Assembly (NCBI RefSeq): GCF_900129345.1
Contig: NZ_FQVK01000005.1
Coordinates: 1 to 64,000, forward strand
Source: Ruegeria intermedia
GTDB lineage: Bacteria > Pseudomonadota > Alphaproteobacteria > Rhodobacterales > Rhodobacteraceae
Direction of reading: 5' to 3'
Length of the DNA stretch: 64,000 nt
Shown: positions 50,601-59,857 of the stretch, in pieces
Position numbering within the stretch: the first letter of the stretch is position 1
Layout: each line of letters begins with the position of its first letter
Made by a program: the position numbers and the translations under genes
The notes under the pieces: model-generated
The model's database searches: none
What the model was told of the DNA's origin: nothing
The model's input: only the letters and a program-made list of their open reading frames with translations

Positions 50601-51721
50601 GTCACCAGCGCCGCCCCTTCGGCCAGAGAGGTCAGCTTGGCGTAGGCGATCTGCGGATCGACGGCCCCGAACCCGGCGAAGGTGCCGAACCCGCAATCGC
50701 TGCCGGCGATCACGCGGTCGGCGCCCACGATCTCGGTGAACCGGCGGATCCGCTGCGCGACCAGTTCGGGGTGTTCGACGAAATTGGTGGTGGTGTCCAC
50801 GACTCCCGGCACCAGAATCTTGTCATCCGGGATCTCGGCCCTGCGGTCGCGGAACACGGTCCATTCATGGGCGTGGCGCGGGTTCGAGGTTTCGAACAGG
50901 ACATAGCGCGATTTGGTCGCCATCAGCGTCGGGAACACCTTGTCCATGGCGATGTCGCAGCAATGCGGGCCTTCGTAGTTGCCCCAGCAGATATGCACGC
51001 GCACGCGGTCCTGCGGCACGTTCTGCAGGGCGTGGTTCAACGCCTCGACATGCAGGTTGGCGACCTTGACGAACTCATCATCCGACAGGTCGGTGAACAG
51101 CATGTGGCGCGACAGGGCCAGGTCGGGGCAATCGAGCTGCAGATCCAGCCCGGCGGCCACGATGGTTTCGTATTCGTCCTTCATCGCATCGGCCAGCGCG
51201 GCCAGATATGCCTCGCGCGTGGGGTAATGCGCGTTCTGCAGGAACAGAGAAATCACGCCCGGCGAGGCGGCGTTCATGAACCCACGCGCGACCCCGTGCT
51301 GCGCCATGGCCGATTTCAGGTTGGCGATGTCCTTGTTCAGCTCATCCTGCCCCTTGGACCGCACCTCGCCCGTGCATTGCGGACGGGCGTATTGCGGGGT
51401 CCCACCTTCGTCCGCCAGCCGTTGCAGAAAGCTGGGGAACATCTTCAGGTCGGCGGGCGCGTTGCGCGGGCTGTCCCCGGAAAAGCCGGTGTAGCGATCC
51501 TTGACATAGGTCGCGTACGAGATCTTGGAGGTCTCGCCGTCGCTGACAATATCGACCCCGGCCTCGACCTGCTTGCGCACCGTTTCGGATACGGCCCGGG
51601 TCATGCAAACATCGAAGGCGGCAGGATCATAGGGTTCGCCCCGCTCGCGGGCGAAGATGAAATCCACCACCTCCTGCGTGCGGGGCAACGAGCCCACATG
51701 GGTCGTTCGGATCCGTGTCAT
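50597..51721 (-). CDS. Cobalamin-independent methionine synthase II family protein (MetE C-terminal-like)
   Basis: 374-aa UROD/MetE-like barrel. The N-terminus TTHVGSLPRTQEVVDF is typical, the zinc ligands look present as His and Cys in VHICWGNYEG and Cys in AGSDCGFGTFAG. Such stand-alone proteins are not biosynthetic MetE (no N-terminal domain) but methyl or alkyl transferases of varied substrates, including epoxyalkane:thiol transferases. 16 nt after the cupin gene and overlapping the hydrolase by 4 nt. Confidence 0.88.
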   Translation of the reverse strand: MTRIRTTHVGSLPRTQEVVDFIFARERGEPYDPAAFDVCMTRAVSETVRKQVEAGVDIVSDGETSKISYATYVKDRYTGFSGDSPRNAPADLKMFPSFLQRLADEGGTPQYARPQCTGEVRSKGQDELNKDIANLKSAMAQHGVARGFMNAASPGVISLFLQNAHYPTREAYLAALADAMKDEYETIVAAGLDLQLDCPDLALSRHMLFTDLSDDEFVKVANLHVEALNHALQNVPQDRVRVHICWGNYEGPHCCDIAMDKVFPTLMATKSRYVLFETSNPRHAHEWTVFRDRRAEIPDDKILVPGVVDTTTNFVEHPELVAQRIRRFTEIVGADRVIAGSDCGFGTFAGFGAVDPQIAYAKLTSLAEGAALVT

Positions 51722-51737
51722 GCGGGCTCTCCTTTCG

Positions 51738-52700
51738 TTACTGGCCGGTCCAGGTCGCGCCGGCCGGATCATCGGTGGCCACGACGCGATACAGGCTGGC
51801 CTCGCCGGTCATCGACGGCTCGAGCGTATAGCCCTCGCCCGGGTTCAGCAGGCAGGTGTCGCCAGGATTCAGGATCGCCTCGGCCCGGTCGGTGCGCAGC
51901 AGCCAGTGGCCGCGCACGGGCATCAGCACGGTGTGCTTCTCGGGCGTGACCTTCCCTGCCCCCAACGAGCCGCGGGTCAGGAATTCGACCTCGAAACCCG
52001 GGCGGTCCTTCAGCAGGGCGTCGGGGCCGATCACCTTGGCCGGCGCATCCGCGGCCAGCGCCATCAGGTCCCAGTAGCGGGCCACATAGTCGCGCACCAC
52101 GTTCTGCACCGGAACCTCGGGGAAGGCCTTCAACTCCTCTTCGGTCAGCAGCGGCATGGGGCCGACCCCGTCGGGCAGGCTCTCGCCCTTCTTGGTGTCG
52201 TACAGCACCCCGTTTTCGCCCAGCACCAGACCATGGGCCGAGGCCTCCTGAATGACCTGCGGCGCCCAGGTCACCCCGCCGCCGGCATCGTCGCCCCCCA
52301 GGATGGCCATGATCATCCCGTAGTCAGTGCCGATGTTTTCAAAGCCGCGGAAGATGCCGGTGGGAATGTTGAAGATGTCGCCTTCCTCCAGCACGACCTC
52401 GCCGGCGTCGCCCCAGCGGCCCCAGAAGAAGCGCCACCGCCCCTTGAGCACAAAGAACACCTCGGCCGTGGTATGGCTGTGCAGCGAGTTGCGGCATTTG
52501 GGCGGCTGGCCCGCGGCGCCGATATTGAAGCCGGGCGTGTCGCGGATGTGGACATGCTGATCGGGGCTTTCCGAGACGCCGCCGCCGATGATGGTGAAGT
52601 TTTCCTTCTGGTCCGACCCGGGCGTGTGGGCGTCGATGAAGGCGGTCTTGCAGGGCTTGAGTTCGCCATAGCGGACGATGCGGGATTCAAGTTGTGTCAT
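51738..52700 (-). CDS. Bicupin domain protein
   Basis: 320-aa protein with two cupin barrels. Cupin 1 at about 72-125: RNSLHSHTTAEVFFVLKGRW with two His and a Glu as metal ligands. Cupin 2 at about 245-300: PEKHTVLMPVRGHWLLRTD and LNPGDTCLLNPGEGY with fewer ligands. Looks like gentisate-dioxygenase or pirin-type bicupins, so an oxygenase or isomerase is possible. ATG 52700 chosen. It heads the distal four-gene block (cupin, MetE-like, hydrolase, RraA) after a 157-bp gap without a gene. Confidence 0.82.
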   Translation of the reverse strand: MTQLESRIVRYGELKPCKTAFIDAHTPGSDQKENFTIIGGGVSESPDQHVHIRDTPGFNIGAAGQPPKCRNSLHSHTTAEVFFVLKGRWRFFWGRWGDAGEVVLEEGDIFNIPTGIFRGFENIGTDYGMIMAILGGDDAGGGVTWAPQVIQEASAHGLVLGENGVLYDTKKGESLPDGVGPMPLLTEEELKAFPEVPVQNVVRDYVARYWDLMALAADAPAKVIGPDALLKDRPGFEVEFLTRGSLGAGKVTPEKHTVLMPVRGHWLLRTDRAEAILNPGDTCLLNPGEGYTLEPSMTGEASLYRVVATDDPAGATWTGQ

Positions 52701-52857
52701 GTGGTGTCTCCTGTCGATTGAGGTTGAAGGGAAGCGAAAACCGCCCCTCACCCCGGTGGCCGCAGGTTCAGCCGACGTGCCCGCAAGGATGCGCGATGCG
52801 CGTGATAGCGCCGCGCGGCCTGGCTGTTGTCCAGCCGGTATGGCCACGGCCTGAGCA

Positions 52858-53847
52858 TCAGGCCTCGCCCGTCTGCAGCAGGATCTGCTTCCACACGGCG
52901 GTTTCATCGAACAGCGTGTATTCGCGGCGCAACCTGGGCTGGCCGGAAATCAACGCGCCGAACTCGGCATGGCTGATGCCCAGCACATAGACCTGCGCCC
53001 CGGTCGGCGCGCCGAACACGCCCCAGCCGTCATGCTTGCCCCACAGGCTCCAGCGGATCGCGGCGCGGGGCGGCATGTCGGGATCGTCGCGGCCGATCTG
53101 GTGCTCGACGCGGAACTCGGCATTGGGGAAACTGGCGCGCAGCCCCATCCAGAACCGGTCCACCGCGTCCCACCCGTGCCCCGTCAGGCCACCGACATAT
53201 TCGGACTGCACCGCGCGGTCGTATTCGGACCCGATCACGCCCATGTCGGCACCCATGATCCGGGTCAGGATGTCGGCATAGCGCTGGCCCCATTCGTTGT
53301 CGTTGCCACGGCCCGTGTAAGGGCCGGGCTTGTCCGTCTCGGGCGTCAGGGGTTTTGCGCAGGTCTGCGGGCCGCCCTCGCGCGCGATCAGGTCGGCGGC
53401 GTAGTCCTTGGGATCCCAACCCATCTGGCGCACGATCGCGCCCTGATCGCGGATCAGCCATTCATCATTGATCTGGTTGTCGATCGCGTGGCAGTCGGCC
53501 AGGATCCGATAACGCAGCTTGGTCCCCGTGGCCTTGCCATAGACCCCGTCGCCCAGATGCCTGGCGGTCGAGATGATGCGGTGCGAGCTCAGCATGCCCT
53601 CTTCGGGCGTGCCCGACCAGATCACGTCCTCGCCCAGCAGCTGCCGGTCGGGAAACTCGGCCAGGGTCGCCATCGTGGCGCCGATGACGTTCTGGTTGCC
53701 CAGCACCACCGAAGCGGGCGACCGCACCACGATATCGGGGCTGTAATAGTCGTGCAGCGTGGCGATGCCGCGGTCTTCCCAGATCTCCTTGGTGATGCCG
53801 ATGATGTAGTCGGGGAAATCCTTGAACTTGGGATCGAAGCCTTTCAT
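52858..53847 (-). CDS. Tandem SnoaL-like / ester cyclase family protein
   Basis: 329 aa with two NTF2-fold domains. Domain 1 (about 10-150): ITKEIWEDRGIATLHDYYSP and DEWLIRDQGAIVRQMGWDPK. Domain 2 (about 195-325): SEYVGGLTGHGWDAVDRFWM, then FPNAEFRVEHQIG and the strand ending in GISHAEFGALISG. SnoaL relatives catalyse aldol cyclisation or isomerisation, but many are untested. 3 nt after the LacI gene, so same transcript. Confidence 0.78.
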   Translation of the reverse strand: MKGFDPKFKDFPDYIIGITKEIWEDRGIATLHDYYSPDIVVRSPASVVLGNQNVIGATMATLAEFPDRQLLGEDVIWSGTPEEGMLSSHRIISTARHLGDGVYGKATGTKLRYRILADCHAIDNQINDEWLIRDQGAIVRQMGWDPKDYAADLIAREGGPQTCAKPLTPETDKPGPYTGRGNDNEWGQRYADILTRIMGADMGVIGSEYDRAVQSEYVGGLTGHGWDAVDRFWMGLRASFPNAEFRVEHQIGRDDPDMPPRAAIRWSLWGKHDGWGVFGAPTGAQVYVLGISHAEFGALISGQPRLRREYTLFDETAVWKQILLQTGEA

Positions 53848-53850
53848 GGG

Positions 53851-54888
53851 TCAGTCCTTTTGGGGGGTCCACCCCTTGGGCAGCCGCGCCGAGGTCCGCA
53901 CGACGAGAGGCCCGTCGATGGCAACCTTGCGGGGGGCGGCGTCCTTCGGGTTTTCAATGTGATCAAGCAAAGCGGTCACCGTTTCGGCGACCATCAGGTT
54001 GGCGCGCTGGCGGATCGTGGTCAGGTTGTAGGCCGGCCAGCCGGCGGGCGGCACATCGTCGTAGCCGATGACCGAGACATCCTCGGGGATGCGCAGGCCC
54101 AGTTCGAACCGGATCACGTCCATCACCGCCAGCGCCATGTGGTCATTGGCCACGAACACGGCGTCGGGGCGCGCCTCGGGCGCCACGTCGAACATGCGGC
54201 GGGCAGCTTGCCGGGCGTTTTCGGTGTGGAAATCGCCGGTGTCATGGGCAAACAGGCCGTGGCCGGCGGCGGCCAGCGCCGCGCGGAATCCCGCCTCGCG
54301 GTCGCGCTGGGTCGAGGCGCCCTGCCAGCCGGCGATGTAGCCGATGCGCTGGTGCCCGCCCGCCAGCAGAAACTCGGCCACCTTGCGGCCGCCGGCATAG
54401 TTGTCCGAGGTCACGGTGGTGATGCCCTCGATATCCTGGCTGCGGTTGAACAGCACCACCGGAACGCCGGCCTGCTGGCAGCGGGTGGCGATATCCGACG
54501 ACATCGGCACCGAGGCCAGAATGACCCCGTCCACCTGATAGTCGAGGATCTCGTCCATCACGTCGTCGATGTTTCCGGCCGAGCGCGAAGCCATGAAGAT
54601 CAGCACGTGATAGCCATGCTCCTGCAGGCGGTTGGACAGTTTCTCCAACGCTTCGGGATAGAAGTAGTTGTCCAGGTAGCCGACCACCAGGCCGATGATC
54701 CGGCTTTTGCCCGACACCATCGCCCGCGCCAGCACGTTGGGACGATAGCCCAGTTCGGCCGCCGCCTTGCGCACCTTTTCTTCGGTCTTCTTGCTGACCG
54801 AAGCGCCGGGCGTGAACACCCGGCTGACCGCCGACTGGCTGACGCCGGCCAGTTGCGCGACCTGAAGCGATGTGACCTTGTCCGCCAT
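53851..54888 (-). CDS. LacI family transcriptional regulator
   Basis: 345-aa repressor: HTH at 6-25 (TSLQVAQLAGVSQSAVSRVF) with hinge GYRPNVLARAMVSGKSRIIG, then periplasmic-binding-type effector domain (VVGYLDNYFYPEALEKLSNR, GYDDVPPAGWPAYNLTTIRQ). Encoded inside the regulon it likely controls; candidate operators are the twin 20-bp sites at 63309-63382. ATG 54888 shares its A with the upstream SDR stop (TGATG). Confidence 0.92.
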   Translation of the reverse strand: MADKVTSLQVAQLAGVSQSAVSRVFTPGASVSKKTEEKVRKAAAELGYRPNVLARAMVSGKSRIIGLVVGYLDNYFYPEALEKLSNRLQEHGYHVLIFMASRSAGNIDDVMDEILDYQVDGVILASVPMSSDIATRCQQAGVPVVLFNRSQDIEGITTVTSDNYAGGRKVAEFLLAGGHQRIGYIAGWQGASTQRDREAGFRAALAAAGHGLFAHDTGDFHTENARQAARRMFDVAPEARPDAVFVANDHMALAVMDVIRFELGLRIPEDVSVIGYDDVPPAGWPAYNLTTIRQRANLMVAETVTALLDHIENPKDAAPRKVAIDGPLVVRTSARLPKGWTPQKD

Positions 54889-55652
54889 CAGTCCGCCGTC
54901 CATCCGCCGTCGATCAGCATCGACGTGCCGGTGACCAGCCCCGAGGCGTCGGAGGCAAGATAGAGAACCGCGCCCATGATGTCCTCGACCTCGCCCACGC
55001 GGTTCAGCTTGATCTTGTCCATGATCCAGGCCGCGCGTTCGGGGTTGTCGAAGGTCGATTGCGTCAGCGGGGTTCGGATGAAGGTCGGGCAGACCGTGTT
55101 GATGCGGATGCCCTGCTTGCCCCATTCGATCGCCATCGCCTTGACCATGCCTTCCAGCCCGTGCTTGGTCGCACAGTACAGCGCCCGGTCGATGCCGCCG
55201 ACATGGCCCATCTGGCTGGAAATATGGATGATCGAACCGGGCCGACCGGCCGCCATCAGCGCCTTGGCCGCATAGGCCGACAGGAAATAGGCCGAGCGCA
55301 GGTTGACGTTGGTGACCGCGTCGAAATCCTCGGGCGAGGTTTCGACCGCCGGCCCGTGCCGCGCGGTCCCGGCCGAGTTCACCACCACGTCAAAGATCCG
55401 CCCGTCGAACAGCGCTTGCAACGCGGTCAGGTCGCCCTGATCCAGCACCCGCCCCTCGGCCGACCAGCCCTGCGCCTGCAGGGCGGACACCGCTTCGTCC
55501 AGCCGCTCGACCCCGCGCGCGGCGCAGACCACATGCGCCCCGGCCTCGGCCAGGGCGACGGCGCAGCCCAATCCGATGCCCGAAGATGCGCCGGTGACCA
55601 ATGCGGTCTTGCCGCTCAGCGAAAACGAAGGGGTGCGGGGCAGTTGGGTCAT
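54888..55652 (-). CDS. SDR family oxidoreductase
   Basis: 254-aa classical SDR: TGASSGIG at 20-27, NSAGTARHG near 92, Ser in HISSQMGHVGG, catalytic Tyr and Lys in LYCATKHGLEGMVKAM, C-terminal TGTSMLIDGGWTAD. NAD or NADP preference not assigned. Stops and starts are coupled on both sides (TGATG). Similar to gluconate 5-dehydrogenase-type enzymes, so a sugar acid or polyol is a fair guess in a regulon with a sugar-type ABC importer. Confidence 0.9.
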   Translation of the reverse strand: MTQLPRTPSFSLSGKTALVTGASSGIGLGCAVALAEAGAHVVCAARGVERLDEAVSALQAQGWSAEGRVLDQGDLTALQALFDGRIFDVVVNSAGTARHGPAVETSPEDFDAVTNVNLRSAYFLSAYAAKALMAAGRPGSIIHISSQMGHVGGIDRALYCATKHGLEGMVKAMAIEWGKQGIRINTVCPTFIRTPLTQSTFDNPERAAWIMDKIKLNRVGEVEDIMGAVLYLASDASGLVTGTSMLIDGGWTAD

Positions 55653-56704
55653 CAGCTCATTCCATCCGGGGTTTCAATGCGGCCCAGGTTCCGGGCCTTG
55701 TTGAATTCCCGCAGGCGGGCAAAGACGTCAACGCCAAGCTGCGCATAGGCGTCCAGAAGATCGACCAGAACCCAGTTTTCGCGAATCCGACCGTTCTCCA
55801 GCCGCCAGAAATCGAGGCTGCGCATGGTGATCCGTTTGCCCGAAGGCGCGATGCCCATCCACCCGTCATGGGTGACGGTCTGGATCATGTTGGGCCAGCC
55901 GGTCACTGCCGCGTAATCGCCATCGCCGAAGAAATGATAGGTGATGTCGTCGACATATTGCCCGCGATCCGGCATTCCGTTCAGGAACGGGATCTGGTGC
56001 CAGTTGCGGAACCCGGCATAGCCGCGCCCGGTGCCGATGCCCGAAGGCCCGTACCAGTTCATGCGCGGATGCCAGAACCGCTCCATCTCCATCACCTCGG
56101 GGCCACCTTGCGAAGGGTGTTTTTTCAGATGTTCCAGCATGTCGATGATGTGCTGGCAGGTGGCGCGGCCCTTGTCGGCGTCATAGGGCCCCGGCACCAG
56201 ACCGTCCTGCGTGGCCGGGCCGGGCACATGCCATTCGCGGCCCAGGCTGGGCGCCATCGGCCAGGCACGGGCCTGCATCATCACCTCGGGGATGTCCCAC
56301 AGGGCCTGCATTTCGACGATCCGGCCGTTCTCGAACCGGTAGAACTCGTGAAACCGCATGGTGACCTGATGGCCGGTGGGCGGGATGTCCAGCCACGGAC
56401 CGGTGAAAGTGCCGGTGTAGTAGCCGCCGCAGCCGACCCAGTCGGCGCCGAACTCGTCCGGCCCGGCCATCACGATATAGTCGCGCCGCTCGAGGTCCGG
56501 CCAGGCATCCAGCAGGTCTTTGTAGGCCCGATCGTAGAACGCCTCGCTGCCGGTGCTGTCACCGAAGGGGTGGCACAGGCGGAACAGGGCGTCGGGCGCG
56601 GTCACCTGCGCCAGTGCGGCCCGCACGCCGGATTCGTCGAAATCATACATCGCCGCCCGAAGCGTCGCGATCAGCGCCTTGTGCTGCGTATGCCTGTCAC
56701 TCAT
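55652..56704 (-). CDS. Tandem SnoaL-like / ester cyclase family protein
   Basis: 350 aa, two NTF2-fold domains joined by a linker with PGPATQDGL. Domain 1 (about 25-165): [20 protein letters not shown] and [20 protein letters not shown]. Domain 2 (about 200-335): [40 protein letters not shown] and [14 protein letters not shown]. The IPPTGxxV-MR and NGRI-E motifs are classical SnoaL. It overlaps the HisD-like stop (ATGA). Closely similar in layout to the gene at 63452. Confidence 0.85.
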   Translation of the reverse strand: MSDRHTQHKALIATLRAAMYDFDESGVRAALAQVTAPDALFRLCHPFGDSTGSEAFYDRAYKDLLDAWPDLERRDYIVMAGPDEFGADWVGCGGYYTGTFTGPWLDIPPTGHQVTMRFHEFYRFENGRIVEMQALWDIPEVMMQARAWPMAPSLGREWHVPGPATQDGLVPGPYDADKGRATCQHIIDMLEHLKKHPSQGGPEVMEMERFWHPRMNWYGPSGIGTGRGYAGFRNWHQIPFLNGMPDRGQYVDDITYHFFGDGDYAAVTGWPNMIQTVTHDGWMGIAPSGKRITMRSLDFWRLENGRIRENWVLVDLLDAYAQLGVDVFARLREFNKARNLGRIETPDGMS

Positions 56705-58029
56705 TCGGCGGCATCCCGGTATGGGGCCGGTGCGCCATAGGGCACGTTGATGCCGCCATAGCGGCGCACCCGCACGTTGCATTGTTCGGCATGGCCCACG
56801 AACCCTTCCAGCAGACACAGGCGCGAGCCGTACTCGCCGATCAGGGTTGCCGCCTCGTCGGTCAGGATCTTCTGATAGCTGTGGGTCTTCAGGAATTTGC
56901 CCACCCACAAACCGCCGGTATAACGCCCGGCCTTCTTGGTGGGCAGCGTGTGGTTGGTGCCGATCACCTTGTCACCGTTCGACACGTTGGTGCGCGGCCC
57001 CAGGAACAGCGCGCCATAGCAGGTCATGTTCTCCAGGAACCAGTCATCGCGGTCGGTCATGACCTGAACATGCTCCGAGGCGATCTCGTCGGCGACCTGC
57101 AGCATCTCGTCATAGCTGTCGCACAGGATCACCTCGCCATAATCCTGCCAGCTGACCCGCGCGGTGTCGGCCGTCGGCAGGATGCCCAGCAGGCGGTCGA
57201 TCTCGGAAAGGGTCTCTTCGGCCAGCTTGCGCGAGTTGGTGACCAGAACCGCAGGCGAGTTGTAGCCGTGTTCGGCCTGCCCCAGCAGGTCGGTGGCGCA
57301 GATCTCGGCGTCGACTGTTTCGTCGGCGATCACCATGGTCTCGGTCGGGCCGGCGAACAGGTCGATGCCGACGCGGCCGAACAGCTGGCGCTTGGCCTCG
57401 GCCACGAAGGCGTTGCCGGGGCCAACCAGCATGTGCACAGGGTCGATCGTTTCGGTCCCCAGCGCCATGGCACCGATCGCCTGGATGCCACCCATGACAT
57501 AGATCTCGTGCGCGCCACCCAGATGCATGGCGGCGATCACCGCCGGATTCGGCTTGCCCTGGAACGGAGGGGTGCAGGCGATGATGCGCGGCACACCAGC
57601 AACGCTGGCCGTGGCCACGGACATGTGGGCCGAGGCCACCATCGGGAACTTGCCGCCGGGCACATAGCAGCCCACCGACTGCACGGGGATGTTCTTGTGG
57701 CCCAGGATCACGCCCGGCAGGGTCTCGACCTCGATATCGGTCATCGAGGCGCGTTGCGCGCGGGCAAAGTTCATCACCTGCTCCTGCGCGAACTTGATGT
57801 CGGCCAGTTCGCGGTCTGACAGCTGAGCGATCAGGTCGTCGATCTCGTCCTGCGACAGGCGGAACGAGGCGGGCGAATAGTTGTCGAACTTTTCGCTCAG
57901 CTCGCGCACCGCGGCGTCGCCACGGGTTTCGATATCCTTCAGGGTCGCCTCAACCACCGCGCGGGTCTTGGCGTCATCCTCGGCCCGGTCTGCGTCGGAC
58001 TTGCCGCGTTTGAGATACTCGATTGCCAT
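56701..58029 (-). CDS. Histidinol dehydrogenase family protein, catabolic paralogue
   Basis: 442-aa HisD-fold NAD dehydrogenase: [75 protein letters not shown] and [29 protein letters not shown]. The pattern is like sulfopropanediol dehydrogenase HpsN and other HisD paralogues that oxidise alcohols to acids, not histidinol. The true hisD is at 9163-10464. Position between SnoaL genes and after an ABC importer supports a catabolic alcohol-oxidising role; the substrate is unknown. Confidence 0.9.
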   Translation of the reverse strand: MAIEYLKRGKSDADRAEDDAKTRAVVEATLKDIETRGDAAVRELSEKFDNYSPASFRLSQDEIDDLIAQLSDRELADIKFAQEQVMNFARAQRASMTDIEVETLPGVILGHKNIPVQSVGCYVPGGKFPMVASAHMSVATASVAGVPRIIACTPPFQGKPNPAVIAAMHLGGAHEIYVMGGIQAIGAMALGTETIDPVHMLVGPGNAFVAEAKRQLFGRVGIDLFAGPTETMVIADETVDAEICATDLLGQAEHGYNSPAVLVTNSRKLAEETLSEIDRLLGILPTADTARVSWQDYGEVILCDSYDEMLQVADEIASEHVQVMTDRDDWFLENMTCYGALFLGPRTNVSNGDKVIGTNHTLPTKKAGRYTGGLWVGKFLKTHSYQKILTDEAATLIGEYGSRLCLLEGFVGHAEQCNVRVRRYGGINVPYGAPAPYRDAAE

Positions 58030-58040
58030 TGTCTTGATCC

Positions 58041-58571
58041 TCAGTTGTCGGGGCGGGGCGGAGTTTTCTCGCCCCGGTCATATGCTTCCCAGCCGTGGCC
58101 CTGGAACAGGTCGACGCCCAGCTGCGCGGCGACATGGGCGAAATCGACGTTTACCCAGTTGTCGACGATCTTGCCGTCGACCACTTTCCAGAAATCCATG
58201 TAGCGGATCTCGACCCGCTTGCCGGTGGGCGGGATGCCCAGGAATTCACCTGAATGGGTCGCCTCCTGCCGGCCGAAGGCCGCGGCCCATTCACCCATGT
58301 AAAGCCGCGCCTCGTCGATGCAGACCTTGTCGGAAAACGCGGCCTGGAAGGGGCGCTGCCAGTTGTCCTGAAACTCTTGCAGACCGTTCTTCGTGCCGCA
58401 GCCCTGATTGCCCATCCAGCGGAACCCTTCGGCGAAGAACTCGCCAATGTCGTTGATGCGGTGGTCATTCAGGCCGTCGACCATGGCTTCGATCACGCGG
58501 CGCGTGTCTTCGGTCTTGCTCAGGTCGGTGTCGCGGGTCAGAACCGCTTGTTCGGGTCGGGAACCTTTCAT
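58041..58571 (-). CDS. SnoaL-like / ester cyclase family protein (single domain)
   Basis: 176-aa single NTF2-fold protein: [60 protein letters not shown] and [20 protein letters not shown]. The C-terminal segment [10 protein letters not shown] resembles the C-terminus of the tandem protein at 55652 (LGVDVFARL), so these are likely paralogues. 11 nt before the HisD-like gene. ATG 58571. Confidence 0.85.
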   Translation of the reverse strand: MKGSRPEQAVLTRDTDLSKTEDTRRVIEAMVDGLNDHRINDIGEFFAEGFRWMGNQGCGTKNGLQEFQDNWQRPFQAAFSDKVCIDEARLYMGEWAAAFGRQEATHSGEFLGIPPTGKRVEIRYMDFWKVVDGKIVDNWVNVDFAHVAAQLGVDLFQGHGWEAYDRGEKTPPRPDN

Positions 58572-58702
58572 CGTCTTGTCCTTGTCAGGTTGTCAGGGAT
58601 TGAGGATCGGGGGGACATGCCCCCAGACCCGGGAAAATCCCTGGGCAACCTGTTCAGCGCCGGGTGGCGGGTCAGGGCGTTATGGCGGAACCGGCGGCTC
58701 AT
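58568..58702 (-). CDS. Possible 44-aa coupling ORF between permease and enzyme genes
   Basis: A frame of 44 codons (MSRRFRHNALTRHPALNRLP at the start, basic) whose ATG sits in the permease stop (TGATG) and whose TGA overlaps the next gene's ATG (ATGA). It spans two hairpins (58609-58624 and 58628-58645). No family is recognised and the frame is also open upstream, so it may be chance or a purely coupling ORF. Confidence 0.3.
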   Translation of the reverse strand: MSRRFRHNALTRHPALNRLPRDFPGSGGMSPRSSIPDNLTRTRR

Positions 58703-59856
58703 CAGCCTTTGACCGCGCCGGCGGTCAGGCCGCTGACGATCTGGCGCTGGAAGATCATGACCAGAAAGAACAGCGGCGCGGTGATCGACACGGCGGCGGC
58801 CACGGCGACGACCTGATCGGTGGTGGTGGTTTCGCGGTTGAACATGCCGGCGATGGCCGGAACCATGGTCTGGTTCTGCGCGTCCAGCAGCAGCGAGGTC
58901 ACCAGAAAGTCGTTGTAGGCCAGCAGGAAGCTGAACAGCCCGGTGGTGATGACGCCAGGCCACATCACGGGCATGATCACCCGGCGGAAGGCCTGGAAAT
59001 GGTTGCAGCCATCCACGCGCGCGGCTTCGTCCAGCTCGGCCGGGATGTTCTGGAAGAATGACCGCAGCATCCAGATGGTAAAGGGCTGGTTGATCGCCAC
59101 CAGAACCGCGATCACGGCAAAGGGCTTGCCGTATAGCGTGGGCGCGTTTTCCCCCAGTATCGGGCGCAGCCATTCGGCCGAGTTGATGAAGACCGGCAGA
59201 TAGCCCGCCACCAGAACCGAATGCGGCAGCGCGCGGAACACCAGCGCGACGATCAGGATCCAGAACGCCAGCGTCGAGCCCGACCGCGCCAGCCCATAGC
59301 CCGCCAGCGTGCCCACGGTCAGCGACACGGTCACGACGCCCGCGGTGACGATCAGCGAGTTCTTGAAGTTGTTGGAAAAGCCGCGGTCGATCCAGACGGT
59401 CTTGTAGTGCTCGGTCGTCAGACCCATCACGTCGCGCCCCAGCGGGCCGAACAGTGGGTTCAGAACGTTCAGAACGGCCGGCAGGACGACGAAGAGCGCC
59501 AGCAGAAAGCCCAGCACCAAAGCCAAACCACCGATGATCCAGCCGAACCAGGCCTGCCCCGGCTTGGTGTAGGTTCTGACCATCGAGGGCAGTGTCTTGG
59601 TGGCCAGGCGCGCGGTGACCCACAGCACGGCGATGCCCATCAGGATATCGAGGATCGAGATCCCCTTTCCGGTCTCGAGCGTGGCCGGGCCGAAGATCAC
59701 GTTCAGCGCGTTGCCGTCGAAGGCATCCACCGGCGACTTGAAGCTCATCACCGTGATCCAGAAGATCGGGAAGGCCGCCACCAGGCACCAGAAGGCCAGA
59801 AAGAAATTCGATGTCAGCCGCAGACCGAGCGGTTGGCGAAGGGCGCGTGAGGACAT
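58702..59856 (-). CDS. ABC transporter permease, MalG-like (carbohydrate type)
   Basis: 384-aa inner-membrane permease, longer than the usual 280 aa because of extra hydrophobic segments at about 45-130. The EAA loop that contacts the ATPase is ELDEAARVDGCNHFQAFRRVI near 275-295. C-terminal TM ends with FFLVMIFQRQIVSGLTAGAVKG, a classical CUT1 MalG end. Starts 1 nt after the other permease stop. Partner of the MalF-like permease, the binding protein and the ATPase. Confidence 0.92.
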   Translation of the reverse strand: MSSRALRQPLGLRLTSNFFLAFWCLVAAFPIFWITVMSFKSPVDAFDGNALNVIFGPATLETGKGISILDILMGIAVLWVTARLATKTLPSMVRTYTKPGQAWFGWIIGGLALVLGFLLALFVVLPAVLNVLNPLFGPLGRDVMGLTTEHYKTVWIDRGFSNNFKNSLIVTAGVVTVSLTVGTLAGYGLARSGSTLAFWILIVALVFRALPHSVLVAGYLPVFINSAEWLRPILGENAPTLYGKPFAVIAVLVAINQPFTIWMLRSFFQNIPAELDEAARVDGCNHFQAFRRVIMPVMWPGVITTGLFSFLLAYNDFLVTSLLLDAQNQTMVPAIAGMFNRETTTTDQVVAVAAAVSITAPLFFLVMIFQRQIVSGLTAGAVKG

Positions 59857-59857
59857 A

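Noticed and set aside
52969-54963. 664-codon plus-strand open frame opposite the SnoaL-like and LacI genes
   Set aside because: Shadow frame without motifs.
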